From contig CAYNHL010000045.1 in NCBI GenBank assembly GCA_964397015.1, positions 1 through 24,714 on the forward strand: 24,714 bases of DNA. Direction: 5' to 3'. The stretch is from MADRE2 sp964397015 (GTDB lineage: Bacteria > Desulfobacterota > Desulfobacteria > Desulfobacterales > Desulfobacteraceae). Under the pieces are notes generated by a model. That model ran no database searches and was not told the origin of the DNA. It saw nothing but the letters and a program-made list of their open reading frames with translations. How positions within the stretch are numbered: the first letter of the stretch is position 1; the number at the start of each line of letters is the position of its first letter. Shown here one piece after another: positions 7,253 through 15,053 of the stretch. The position numbers were made by a program, and so were the translations under genes.

Positions 7253-8004
7253 CAGCACCTGCAGCATTCACCTATCACCCCGGCCGGTCATTGCTCCACC
7301 GGCTCGATGTACGGTACAAGTTTGTACTGTTGTGCGGGTTCAGCCTCTGTATCCTTTATGCCGGCATTATTTCCATTATTGCCTGCCTGCCGCTTTTCTT
7401 CTTACTGTTTCTCAGTATCAGGTACCCTCTGTTCAAGGCACTCATGGAGATCAAGCTGTTTTTACTGCTGATCGGAATGGTATTTTTTGTCCGGGCGGTT
7501 TCAATACCGGGCACCCAAGTATGGTCAGGCCCAGGTTTTTCAATCACAGACCAGGGAATTCTGGACGGATTCACCGTTGCCGGCCGTTTTTTCCTGCTTC
7601 TCATGGCAGGACTTCTATTTTCTGTCACAACCCGGCCGGGACAGGTAAAAGGTGCTGTACAATGGCTTTTACGGCCCGTACCGTTTATCCCGGAAAAAAA
7701 AATCGGGGTGATGATCGGTCTTTCATTTGGATTCCTGCCCATCATTCTAAAACAGTATCATGACATAAAGGATGCCCAGAACGCAAGGTGCGCCCAGATG
7801 CGGCGCAACCCTTTAAAAAAGGCAATATACCGCAGCGTGCCCCTGCTGGAAAAATCATTCCGCTCGGCTGACCATCTGGCAATGGCAATGACGGCCAGGT
7901 GCTACAACGAGGACCGGACCGATCCTGAATTCAGCAGGTCCGGACGGGAACTGCCGGTATTGATCTTTGGCATTCTTGTCTGTGTGTTGATTCTCATTTT
8001 TTAA
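7249..8004 (+). CDS. bioN: ECF transporter transmembrane subunit (BioN-type EcfT)
   Basis: 251-aa membrane protein that couples the ATPase to BioY. It has hydrophobic segments near 24-55, 67-84, 108-125, 152-168 and 235-251. Two coupling-helix Ala-Arg motifs lie in the large cytoplasmic region, NARCAQMRRNP (about 178-188) and MTARCYNED (214-222); both end in Cys where Gly is usual. Family EcfT/CbiQ. The start is a TTG overlapping the preceding stop by 4 bases (TTGA), so translation is probably coupled. It completes a self-contained birA-bioYMN cassette. No clear terminator hairpin follows. Confidence 0.92.
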   Translation: MTAPAAFTYHPGRSLLHRLDVRYKFVLLCGFSLCILYAGIISIIACLPLFFLLFLSIRYPLFKALMEIKLFLLLIGMVFFVRAVSIPGTQVWSGPGFSITDQGILDGFTVAGRFFLLLMAGLLFSVTTRPGQVKGAVQWLLRPVPFIPEKKIGVMIGLSFGFLPIILKQYHDIKDAQNARCAQMRRNPLKKAIYRSVPLLEKSFRSADHLAMAMTARCYNEDRTDPEFSRSGRELPVLIFGILVCVLILIF

Positions 8005-8040
8005 CTCAACAGGTCAACTTCCGGACTTCATCGGTGATAA

Positions 8041-8055
8041 TTACCATTTGGTAAC
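8041..8055. promoter_or_regulatory. Palindrome upstream of the RHH-like gene
   Basis: TTACCA-TT-TGGTAA is a perfect dyad at 8041-8054. Its right arm, TGGTAAC (8049-8055), recurs as a direct copy at 8163-8169, 114 bases on and just before the next gene. Short repeated half-sites are the kind of target that ribbon-helix-helix proteins bind, so autoregulation by the following gene is a guess worth testing. Confidence 0.35.
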
Positions 8056-8099
8056 CCGACACTATATATATTGATCCACGGAATGTTTTCATGTAGGCT

Positions 8100-8196
8100 G
8101 GGCACTCACAATCGGGTTGCATTACTATTTTATACATGATAGATAAAGTCATAAAAATAATATGGTAACTGCAACCGCTTCAATCGAGGAGTGCCC
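8100..8196 (+). promoter_or_regulatory. Long-range inverted repeat in a 5' leader, overlapping the ribosome site
   Basis: Two nested, perfectly complementary arm pairs are visible. GGGCACTC (8100-8107) pairs with GAGTGCCC (8189-8196), and GGTTGCA (8115-8121) pairs with TGCAACC (8170-8176). The outer right arm includes half of the GAGGAG ribosome site (8186-8191) and ends immediately before the ATG at 8197. If the leader is transcribed from before 8100 this would form a stem that limits translation. CAATCG occurs in both internal loops. The promoter position is not clear, so this may instead be a protein-binding or chance structure. Confidence 0.35.
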
Positions 8197-8772
8197 ATGA
8201 TGCACCGGAAAGACAACGTCCCCGGATCTCCCTCACTGGATCTCAGGGGAAGACAATCGGTAAGGGCCACGTTCAAACTTTCCCAGAAATCCATTGATTC
8301 CCTGGGTCTTCTGGCCGTTCATATGGGAATCAAACAGAAATCTTTGTTTGACCATCTGATTGAAGACATAGGGGCCCTGGAAAAACTTGCAGCCAGGATA
8401 CGGGTGCCCCAGTTCAAAAAATTACCGCGGGTCCAGAAGACCTTTGTGTTGAGCAGGAAAACAGTTGATGTGCTTGAACATACATCCCAGGTTCATGACA
8501 CCCCCAGAGATGCCCTGGTTGAATACTCCATACAGAAACTCGAAACCGTTATCAAGGCGGAAAAAGCCCGTCATGAAGAGCGCAAGAAACTCCAGGCCGA
8601 AGTCCAGGCCCATTTTGAAAAGGGCCTGTCCCTTATGGCAACATCCCTGGATACACTGGGTGAAAACGACCCTTTCTGCCATCATCTCAAGGCTGCCATG
8701 ACCGCATTCCAAAAAAACAAGAAGGAAATGGATCAATTCATCGAAAAAAGCAAAATACTGGAAGATTTTTAA
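8197..8772 (+). CDS. Tandem ribbon-helix-helix-like protein
   Basis: 191 aa, probably cytoplasmic. Two internal repeats, about 22-64 and 79-120, share the pattern aromatic-x-LS-x-K-x-(I/V)D-x-L, a turn, L-x-x-x-(I/S)-x-x-LE (for example VRATFKLSQKSIDSLG and QKTFVLSRKTVDVLE). This is the strand-helix-helix layout of RHH (CopG/Arc-like) DNA-binding domains, here two in one chain. A charged, helical, coiled-coil-like tail fills 118-191. I set the start at the ATG at 8197, with GAGGAG 5 bases upstream; the ATG at 8200 is equally possible, and an in-frame GTG at 8191 sits inside the ribosome site. It lies 36 bases before the Gld-like ABC operon, which it may regulate. The family call is by repeat pattern only. 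Confidence 0.65.
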   Translation: MMHRKDNVPGSPSLDLRGRQSVRATFKLSQKSIDSLGLLAVHMGIKQKSLFDHLIEDIGALEKLAARIRVPQFKKLPRVQKTFVLSRKTVDVLEHTSQVHDTPRDALVEYSIQKLETVIKAEKARHEERKKLQAEVQAHFEKGLSLMATSLDTLGENDPFCHHLKAAMTAFQKNKKEMDQFIEKSKILEDF

Positions 8773-8808
8773 TACCGTAATCCATTTTAACCGGTAAAGG
8801 AGGACGCA

Positions 8809-9759
8809 TTGATAGAGGTTGACAAAGTAGCCAAATACTACAATGACTTCTGTGCTGTGGACCATATCAATCTCACGATCCGCAAAGGAGAGATTGTCGG
8901 ACTGCTCGGGCCCAACGGCGCAGGAAAAACTACGACATTGAGGATGCTGACCGGATACTTCAAGCCATCCAGCGGCCATATCAGGGTCAACGGGCTTGCC
9001 ATGCCGGAAGAGACCCTGAAAATAAAAGCCATGATGGGCTACCTTCCGGAGTCCGCGCCTTTGTACCACAATATGCTGGTATTTGACTATCTGGATTATG
9101 TAGCCAGGATCAAGGGAATGTCCGACAAGAGCGGGCGGTATAAACGCTTAAAGGAACTTGCATCTCTCTGCGGGCTCAGGCAGATCATGGACCGTCCCAT
9201 TTCCACGCTGTCAAAAGGGCTCAAGCAGAGAGTCGGGATAGCCCATGCCATGATGACCGATCCTGAGATCCTGGTGCTCGATGAGCCTACATCAGGCCTC
9301 GATCCCAACCAGATCGTCGAAATTCGTGATATCATCAAGGCCATAGGAAAGGAAAAAACCATCATAATTTCCACCCATATCCTCAGCGAAGCGGAAGCTG
9401 CATGCGACCGTATCGTCATTATCAACAAGGGGAAAATTGTGGCCGACGACCAGACAGATGCATTGAAAGAAAGCCTTAAAAAGGATGCTTTTTTAAAACT
9501 CACGGTTTCAAACGCAACAGAGCAGGATGTGGAAAACCTGCTCAATGAAATCGGTGATGACATTGATATCCGCATTCTGCCGCCCCAGGAACAAAGAACG
9601 GTCTCCTGTGAGATAAGGACCGCCGGGCAGCATGATCCAAGACCTCAGATATATTCAAAAATCAAGGAAACCGACTGGATTATTCTTGAGATGGCCAGAG
9701 AATCCCAGGCCCTGGAAAAAATCTTCCAGGACCTGACAAAGGAGGACATCCCGACATGA
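8809..9759 (+). CDS. ABC transporter ATP-binding protein, GldA-like
   Basis: 316-aa ATPase of the ABC-2 exporter type. Walker A GPNGAGKTT spans 34-42, the Q-loop region is GYLPES, the signature is LSKGLKQRVGIAHA (134-147), Walker B is ILVLDEP (154-160), and the switch His190 sits in STHILSEAEAAC. The C-terminal 100 residues form the extra domain seen in GldA and related drug/polysaccharide exporters. The TTG start is well supported by AAGGAGG 5 bases upstream. It heads a tight set with a permease (4-base ATGA overlap), a GldG-like protein and a DUF4340 protein. GldA is named for gliding in Bacteroidetes, but homologues are common in non-gliding bacteria, so the substrate here is unknown. Confidence 0.92.
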   Translation: MIEVDKVAKYYNDFCAVDHINLTIRKGEIVGLLGPNGAGKTTTLRMLTGYFKPSSGHIRVNGLAMPEETLKIKAMMGYLPESAPLYHNMLVFDYLDYVARIKGMSDKSGRYKRLKELASLCGLRQIMDRPISTLSKGLKQRVGIAHAMMTDPEILVLDEPTSGLDPNQIVEIRDIIKAIGKEKTIIISTHILSEAEAACDRIVIINKGKIVADDQTDALKESLKKDAFLKLTVSNATEQDVENLLNEIGDDIDIRILPPQEQRTVSCEIRTAGQHDPRPQIYSKIKETDWIILEMARESQALEKIFQDLTKEDIPT

Positions 9760-10460
9760 AACAGATCAAAAATATTGCCGTAAAGGAATTCAAGGATTAT
9801 TTCATATCCCCGATTGCCTATATTGTCATTTCATTGTTTTTGACAGTAACCGGGTGGTTCTTTTTTTCAGCATTTTTTATTTTCGGCCGGGCCGATATGA
9901 GGGATTTCTTCGCACTTTTACCCATCACTTTTTCCTTTGTCATTCCGGCTGTCACCATGCGCCTGTTTGCAGAAGAAAAAAACATAGGCTCCTATGAAAC
10001 CCTTTTGACCCTGCCGGTTTCATTTATGGACATTGCGATCGGCAAATTCATCGCAGCCACCGCATTTACCATTGCCATGCTTCTGCCCACGCTGGCCTAC
10101 CCCCTGTTGATAAGCACCATCGGAGACCTGGATCCCGGTCCGGTCATCGGCGGTTACCTCGGCACCATACTGCTGGCAGGCGCTTACTGCAGCATCGGCC
10201 TGCTGGCTTCGTCATTGACCCGGAACCAGATCATCGCATTCATTATCGGGTGTGCCATATGTTTCACCCTGACTATTCTGGACAAGGTGCTGTTTTTCAT
10301 GCCCACCGCTGTCATCGCCGTGGTGGAGTATATATCTGCCAATTTCCATTTTTCCAATATATCCAAGGGAATCATCGATTCCAGGGATCTTGTCTATTTT
10401 CTGAGTGTCATTTTCATAAGTATCTTTTTCACCCATCTTATCATGCATGAAAAAAATTAA
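9756..10460 (+). CDS. ABC-2 type permease, GldF-like
   Basis: 234-aa inner-membrane protein with six hydrophobic segments (about 20-42, 51-68, 96-120, 131-150, 156-180 and 211-228). The N-terminus (NIAVKEFKDYFISPIAYIVI) and the motif LFAEEKNIGSYETLLTLPVS are typical of ABC-2/GldF permeases, the latter being the cytoplasmic coupling region. It pairs with the ATPase just upstream, overlapping its stop by 4 bases. The six-segment half-transporter presumably dimerises. Substrate unknown. Confidence 0.9.
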   Translation: MKQIKNIAVKEFKDYFISPIAYIVISLFLTVTGWFFFSAFFIFGRADMRDFFALLPITFSFVIPAVTMRLFAEEKNIGSYETLLTLPVSFMDIAIGKFIAATAFTIAMLLPTLAYPLLISTIGDLDPGPVIGGYLGTILLAGAYCSIGLLASSLTRNQIIAFIIGCAICFTLTILDKVLFFMPTAVIAVVEYISANFHFSNISKGIIDSRDLVYFLSVIFISIFFTHLIMHEKN

Positions 10461-10469
10461 GGAGATACC

Positions 10470-12680
10470 ATGAGTTCGCTGCTGCAGAAGGAAAATTACA
10501 TTAAACTGATTTTATACCTTGTGGTCATTGTCCTGATCAATATTGCCGGCATCACGCTTTTCTTCAGGGCTGATTTGACACAGAACAAAATGTTCTCCCT
10601 TTCGGAGGCCAGCCGGCAGGCCGTGTCAACACTGTCGGAGCCGCTGACCATAAAGGCTTTTTTTTCAAAAGATCTTCCGGCTCCGCACAACAATACCGAG
10701 CGTTATTTAAAAGACCTTCTGAATGAATACGCCTCCAGGGCTGGAAACATGTTCAACTACTCGTTTTACAGCATCCCGTCAGATGCGGCAGATCCCGAAG
10801 GCTCCCAGGACGACAGGAAAAAACTTGCCGCGGATTACGGAATCTCGCCGGTCCAGATCCGCATGGTGGACAATGACGAATTCAAGTCCAGACTGGCCTA
10901 CATGGGCCTGGTCATTATCCACGGCGACCTGATCGAAAAGATACCGGCCATAACGTCAACCGACGGACTTGAGTATAAACTCACCACAGCCATCCGGAAA
11001 CTGAACAGCAAAGTCAGCGCACTGATGCGGCTGGATGAAAAAATCCGGATCACCCTTTACCTGTCCTCTTCTCTCAACACCATTGCCCCTTATATAAACC
11101 TTGACCGGCTCCCACAGCTGGCAGGCTCCGTCGAAAAGCTTGTTGAAAACATCAATACCAAAAGCATGGGACAAATAGAATTCAAACGAGAGGATGTCAC
11201 GGACAAGGAAACCATGGAGGCAATTTCCGAAGAATATGAAATCATGGCCCTGAACTGGCCGGATGTTCCCGAAAAAGACATACAGGCCGGGCACGGCATG
11301 GCCGGCATGGTGATCTCCTACAAGGACCAGGTCAAGACCCTGCCCCTGATCAGCGCCGTTGAGCTTCCCATTATCGGAACCACCTACCAGATGGCGGAAA
11401 TGGAGACGCTTGAGGACACTATCACGGCCACCATGGAAAAAATGATAGGGATCAATAAAAATATCGGATACCTGTCAGGCCATGGGACCCATTCACTCGT
11501 GCCGGACAGGATGGCCATGATGCAGGGGCGCCCGGGCGGAGGACTCCAGGCATTCAACAGCCTGGTTTCCCGGCGGTACAATATCAGGCAGGTCAATCTC
11601 AAAGAAGAGCCTGTCCCCATGGGCCTGAACTGCCTGATCATAGCCAGGCCAACAGAACCGTTCACTGATTACGAACTGCTCCAGATCGACCAGGCTCTGA
11701 TGAACGGGACAAATATCGCCTTTTTCACAGATGCGGTCAATGAAATAATGCCGCAGCAGGGAGGTTTCGGCATGCCCCCGCAATACGTGCCAATGGACAC
11801 CGGGCTTGAAAAACTGCTCAACCACTACGGGGTTGACATGACATCTGCCTATGTGATGGACAAATCCTGCTATGTTCACAACAATCCCCAGAGCCAGGGC
11901 GGCGGAGACCAGGAAATCTACTTCGCCCCCCGGTTGAAGGAAAACAGTATAAACAACGAACCTGCATACATGAAGAATATCAAGGGACTTATCGCCATGC
12001 AGATATCGCCCCTTGACCTGGCAACTGACAATCTTGAACAGCATGACGTGCAGGTGGACAAGCTCCTGTTTTCCTCTGACGAGGCCTGGCTGTTACAGGA
12101 CAACATCCAATTGAACCCCATGTACATCACCCCGCCTCAAACTGACGAGGAATTCAGCCGCTATGACCTGTCCTATATGCTGCACGGCACGTTCACCAGC
12201 TACTTCAAAGGAAAAACACTGCCGGTCAAAGAATCCGGGGAAACCAATACACAGGACAGCTCTTCTGAAACAGATCCGGAAAACAAGATAGACACACTCG
12301 AAGATGTCGAGCAATCGCCTGTTATGACAGAAATCACCCCGGAAAATGTGTTTGTGGAACAGTCAAAGCCAGCAAAAATATTCATTCTGCCCTGTTCACA
12401 GATGCTGGCAGACACCATGCTGGACCCTGAAGGCCGCTCGACCAACGCTACGTTCATTCTGAACATTATCGACCATTTAAACGGCCAGGACAGTATAGCC
12501 GCCCTGCGCAGCAAACAGCAGACCCTGAATCCCCTGGAGGAAACGACGGGCACTTACCGGGCATTTATCAAAATTTTTACCATTGCCGGCCTTCCGGGAC
12601 TGGTGATTTTATTCGGACTTGGCATATGGATCAGGCGGACTGCCAGAAAGAAGAAAATCAAACAGATGTTTTCAAGCTAA
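10470..12680 (+). CDS. GldG-family ABC transporter auxiliary protein
   Basis: 736 aa, anchored at both ends: a TM segment near 12-32 and another near 703-722 followed by a basic tail (RRTARKKKIKQ). The large region between is probably periplasmic. The first part carries the family hallmark DLTQNKMFSLSEASRQAV and LTIKAFFSKDLP; the middle has NIGYLSGHGTHSL and a Rossmann-like stretch around LIIARPTEPFTDYELLQ, matching the ABC-transporter auxiliary domain of GldG. A low-complexity acidic Ser/Thr/Glu insertion lies near 588-616. The ATG is preceded by AAGGAG. It follows the permease by 9 bases and precedes a DUF4340 gene by 15, so all four should act together. Its biochemical role is unknown in this group of bacteria. 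Confidence 0.88.
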   Translation: MSSLLQKENYIKLILYLVVIVLINIAGITLFFRADLTQNKMFSLSEASRQAVSTLSEPLTIKAFFSKDLPAPHNNTERYLKDLLNEYASRAGNMFNYSFYSIPSDAADPEGSQDDRKKLAADYGISPVQIRMVDNDEFKSRLAYMGLVIIHGDLIEKIPAITSTDGLEYKLTTAIRKLNSKVSALMRLDEKIRITLYLSSSLNTIAPYINLDRLPQLAGSVEKLVENINTKSMGQIEFKREDVTDKETMEAISEEYEIMALNWPDVPEKDIQAGHGMAGMVISYKDQVKTLPLISAVELPIIGTTYQMAEMETLEDTITATMEKMIGINKNIGYLSGHGTHSLVPDRMAMMQGRPGGGLQAFNSLVSRRYNIRQVNLKEEPVPMGLNCLIIARPTEPFTDYELLQIDQALMNGTNIAFFTDAVNEIMPQQGGFGMPPQYVPMDTGLEKLLNHYGVDMTSAYVMDKSCYVHNNPQSQGGGDQEIYFAPRLKENSINNEPAYMKNIKGLIAMQISPLDLATDNLEQHDVQVDKLLFSSDEAWLLQDNIQLNPMYITPPQTDEEFSRYDLSYMLHGTFTSYFKGKTLPVKESGETNTQDSSSETDPENKIDTLEDVEQSPVMTEITPENVFVEQSKPAKIFILPCSQMLADTMLDPEGRSTNATFILNIIDHLNGQDSIAALRSKQQTLNPLEETTGTYRAFIKIFTIAGLPGLVILFGLGIWIRRTARKKKIKQMFSS

Positions 12681-12695
12681 CAAGGACGTGCTCTA

Positions 12696-13664
12696 ATGAA
12701 AAAACAATATCCCATACTTATTCTCATCATTGCGGCCCTGGCGGCATATCTTGTCTTCAACCCCGAAAACCGGGTTAATTACACGCTTCCGGAACTGCCC
12801 GTCATCAAAAAAGATGTAATTACCGGCATCGAGCTGACCGGCTCCCGGGATCCGGTCCAGTTCAGCAGACACAGCGGGTCATGGGTAATGACAGAAGAAA
12901 AATATGCGGCAGACGAGGCCAAAATAGACAAAATGCTGGATGTAATTCGAAACCTGGATACCACTGCGCTGGTATCTGAAACAAAGGATTCAAACCGGTA
13001 TCATCTCGATGAAAAACAAAGGATACATGTGACAGCCCGGTCCGGCACAGGAGTTGAAAGAGAATTCTTCATTGGAAAAAATGCCCCTACCGGCAGCCAT
13101 ACATTTATATCCCTTGCGGACGAACCTGCCGTATTCCATGCCAGGGGCAGCTTCAGATCCCATTTTGACAAGCCCGTTTCAGAGTACCGGGACAAGACTG
13201 TACTCAAGGTGGATGAATCCGGTATCAAAGAAATGACAATTGAAAAAGACGGCCGGATTATTACACTGACGCAAAAAGAGGCGGAACCGGAGGCATCTGC
13301 TGAATCACAGCCAGAAGAAAGCTCATGGACCGCTGCCGACGGCACTGAACCGGACCCGGAATTTGTAGACAGCATTGCCTCGTTGCTGTCACTGGTTAAA
13401 TGCGACCGGTTTTTTTCAGCCGATAAAAAGGTTGCGGCCATGGACGAACCTCCCCTGTTCACTGTCACAGTCAACCAGGACACCTCTTTGACTGTATATC
13501 CTGAAGAAGAATCACTCTATCCTGCAACTTCTTCTCAAAGCAGGGACGCATTTTTCCTGAGCCGAAGAGATGCTGAAAATTTTATTTCAGATATTGACAA
13601 AATTCTGGGAATCACGAACAATGACGCTTCCAGCGGAAACAATTCCACCGGAGAAGAACAATGA
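12696..13664 (+). CDS. DUF4340 domain protein of the Gld-like operon
   Basis: 322 aa with one N-terminal TM anchor (about 5-22, YPILILIIAALAAYLVF), the rest probably periplasmic. The body has the repeated DUF4340 pattern: ITGIELTGSRDPVQFSR with SWVMTE, KIDKMLDVIRNLDTTALVS, the hairpin around HVTARSGTG and FFIGKNAPTG, then a second similar half. A Glu/Ser/Pro-rich linker at about 194-222 divides the halves. The ATG has AAGGA upstream. DUF4340 proteins are commonly encoded directly after GldG-like genes, as here; a role as an accessory to the exporter is inference. Confidence 0.82.
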   Translation: MKKQYPILILIIAALAAYLVFNPENRVNYTLPELPVIKKDVITGIELTGSRDPVQFSRHSGSWVMTEEKYAADEAKIDKMLDVIRNLDTTALVSETKDSNRYHLDEKQRIHVTARSGTGVEREFFIGKNAPTGSHTFISLADEPAVFHARGSFRSHFDKPVSEYRDKTVLKVDESGIKEMTIEKDGRIITLTQKEAEPEASAESQPEESSWTAADGTEPDPEFVDSIASLLSLVKCDRFFSADKKVAAMDEPPLFTVTVNQDTSLTVYPEEESLYPATSSQSRDAFFLSRRDAENFISDIDKILGITNNDASSGNNSTGEEQ

Positions 13665-13685
13665 CATAATTTTTCAGGAAACCGG

Positions 13686-14414
13686 ATGAACCTGTGCTTC
13701 AAAATCGCATATCAGCCCTACAAGTGGCTGATAGTCGCTCCCATGGTCGTATTGTCGACACTGATCGGAGGGCTGATATGCATTGTTACGGCATTTTTTT
13801 TTGACCAGGACAAAGCGGATGCCGTAGCCGTTGCCTGGGCACGTCTCTGCTGTGCCATCATCCCGGTCCGGGTGGTCCTTACCGGATCGGCCAACTATGA
13901 TCCCGGCCGATCCTATGTCATAGTGTCAAATCACCAGAGCATGGTTGATATTCCGGTGCTCCACGCCTCACTGAAAATAAAAATAAAATGGATCATGAAA
14001 AAGGAACTGGCCGGGATCCCTGTGTTCGGGACCGCCTGTGACAGACTCGGATGCATTTATGTGGACCGGTCAAACAGGAATGCGGCGATCAAGGCCATGG
14101 AAGAAGCGAAAAAAAAGCTGTCCGGAAAGTCCTCTGTCCTGTTTTTTGCAGAAGGAACCCGCAGCAGGGACGGACAGCTGGGACCTTTTAAAAAAGGCGC
14201 GTTCCGCTTTGCATTGGACTGCGGCCTGCCTATCCTTCCTGTCACTATAAAAGATTCCATCAAGATTCTGCCTTCAGACTCCCTTGATCTTTTACCCGGA
14301 ACCATCCACCTGGTCGTTCACCCTCCTGTTGATACAACCGACAAAGGGGCCGGCGACATTGACAGCCTGCTGTCTGAAACCCACGCCGCTGTAAACGGCC
14401 CGATAGACAACTGA
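13686..14414 (+). CDS. 1-acyl-sn-glycerol-3-phosphate acyltransferase family (PlsC-like)
   Basis: 242 aa with an N-terminal membrane segment (about 13-38). It should transfer an acyl chain to lysophosphatidic acid at the inner face of the membrane, giving phosphatidic acid. The acyltransferase box NHQSMVD (82-88; catalytic His83 and Asp88, HX4D) is intact, as are the substrate-binding block FAEGTRSRDG (154-163) and LPILPVTI (181-188). AGGAA precedes the ATG. It begins 21 bases after the DUF4340 gene and may belong to the same operon, but the function differs and about 195 AT-rich bases separate it from mraZ. Specificity (PlsC versus a lyso-ornithine or other acyltransferase) cannot be fixed from motifs alone. 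Confidence 0.88.
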   Translation: MNLCFKIAYQPYKWLIVAPMVVLSTLIGGLICIVTAFFFDQDKADAVAVAWARLCCAIIPVRVVLTGSANYDPGRSYVIVSNHQSMVDIPVLHASLKIKIKWIMKKELAGIPVFGTACDRLGCIYVDRSNRNAAIKAMEEAKKKLSGKSSVLFFAEGTRSRDGQLGPFKKGAFRFALDCGLPILPVTIKDSIKILPSDSLDLLPGTIHLVVHPPVDTTDKGAGDIDSLLSETHAAVNGPIDN

Positions 14415-14549
14415 TACCACCTTTTTTCCTTAAATCATCCACTTTACATCCACTCTTGAAAATATCTTTATTTCCCTAAATTCCAACAATTCTTGAAAAT
14501 TTTTTAAAAAAAATGAATATTTTTCTTGACTTATGGGAAAATTTTAGCA

Positions 14550-14578
14550 AAAGTGTGTATCAAGGTGGTGGAAAGTGG
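14550..14578 (+). promoter_or_regulatory. Candidate MraZ-binding repeats
   Basis: Three G/T-rich direct repeats lie 31-59 bases before mraZ: AAAGTGTG (14550-14557), AAGGTGG (14562-14568) and AAAGTGG (14572-14578), the last two exactly 10 bases apart. MraZ proteins are known to bind short direct repeats of this type (AAAGTG[T/G] in mollicutes, TGGG-type in E. coli) spaced about one helical turn. A TTGACT at 14526-14531 could be a -35, but no convincing -10 follows it. The stretch 14415-14549 is very AT-rich and holds no gene. Confidence 0.5.
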
Positions 14579-14608
14579 ATGTATTTAACAACGCTCAGGT
14601 TTGAATAA

Positions 14609-15052
14609 ATGTTTCGATCAAGTTCCTTTCATACAATCGATCCAAAAGGCAGGATCATAATTCCGGCAAGATTCCGGAATGTCCTGCGGGCGGACGATGA
14701 TGAATACGGTGTCATGGTCTCAAACATGGACGGTGGTTTATATGCATATACCCTGAGCGAGTGGAAAAGCCTGGAAAAAAGAATCCTGACAGCCAAGAGC
14801 AAGTACATGCTCCAGTTCAAGAGATTTTTTCTGGGAAATGCCTGTCATTGTGTATGTGACAAACAGGACAGGATATTGATTCCACAGAATTTAAGGGAAT
14901 ATGCCGGTCTTGAAAAAGACATCGTCCTTGTCGGTGTACTGGATCATTTTGAAATCTGGTCACGGGAAAAGTGGGATCAGGAGAACCTGAAAATGGAACA
15001 GGAGCTTGAAAAAGAAGAAGTCAGAGAAGAGATCGCTTCTTTAGGGCTTTGA
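14609..15052 (+). CDS. mraZ: Transcriptional regulator MraZ
   Basis: 147 aa with the two AbrB/SpoVT-like swapped-hairpin halves of MraZ: first DPKGRIIIPARFR (11-23), second CDKQDRILIPQNLRE (83-97). The DxxxR DNA-contact motif is present in both. A charged helical tail (about 120-147) follows. MraZ forms a ring-shaped oligomer and represses its own dcw operon; it is also reported to affect RsmH. The start at 14609 fits the family N-terminus, though the ribosome site (AGG about 10 bases upstream) is weak. rsmH starts one base after its stop. Confidence 0.95.
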   Translation: MFRSSSFHTIDPKGRIIIPARFRNVLRADDDEYGVMVSNMDGGLYAYTLSEWKSLEKRILTAKSKYMLQFKRFFLGNACHCVCDKQDRILIPQNLREYAGLEKDIVLVGVLDHFEIWSREKWDQENLKMEQELEKEEVREEIASLGL

Positions 15053-15053
15053 A

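Noticed and set aside
8099..8121. Sigma-54 promoter (GG/GC elements in a GGGCACTC...GGTTGC stretch)
   Set aside because: The spacing between the GG and GC elements is about 16 bases rather than the required 10.
8100..8196. Short mobile element (MITE) bounded by 8-base terminal inverted repeats
   Set aside because: No target-site duplication flanks the arms (ggct on the left, atga on the right), and the right arm lies within a functional ribosome site.
8422..9069. 215-codon minus-strand frame spanning the RHH-like gene and the GldA-like gene
   Set aside because: It is antisense to two well-supported genes and crosses their intergenic gap; composition is that of a shadow frame.
11493..12044. 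183-codon minus-strand frame inside the GldG-like gene
   Set aside because: No start signal, and fully covered by a gene with conserved motifs on the other strand.
8809..12680. Calling the ABC operon a gliding motility system
   Set aside because: Only the GldA/F/G-like subset is present; homologous exporters occur widely in non-gliding bacteria, so gene symbols were withheld.
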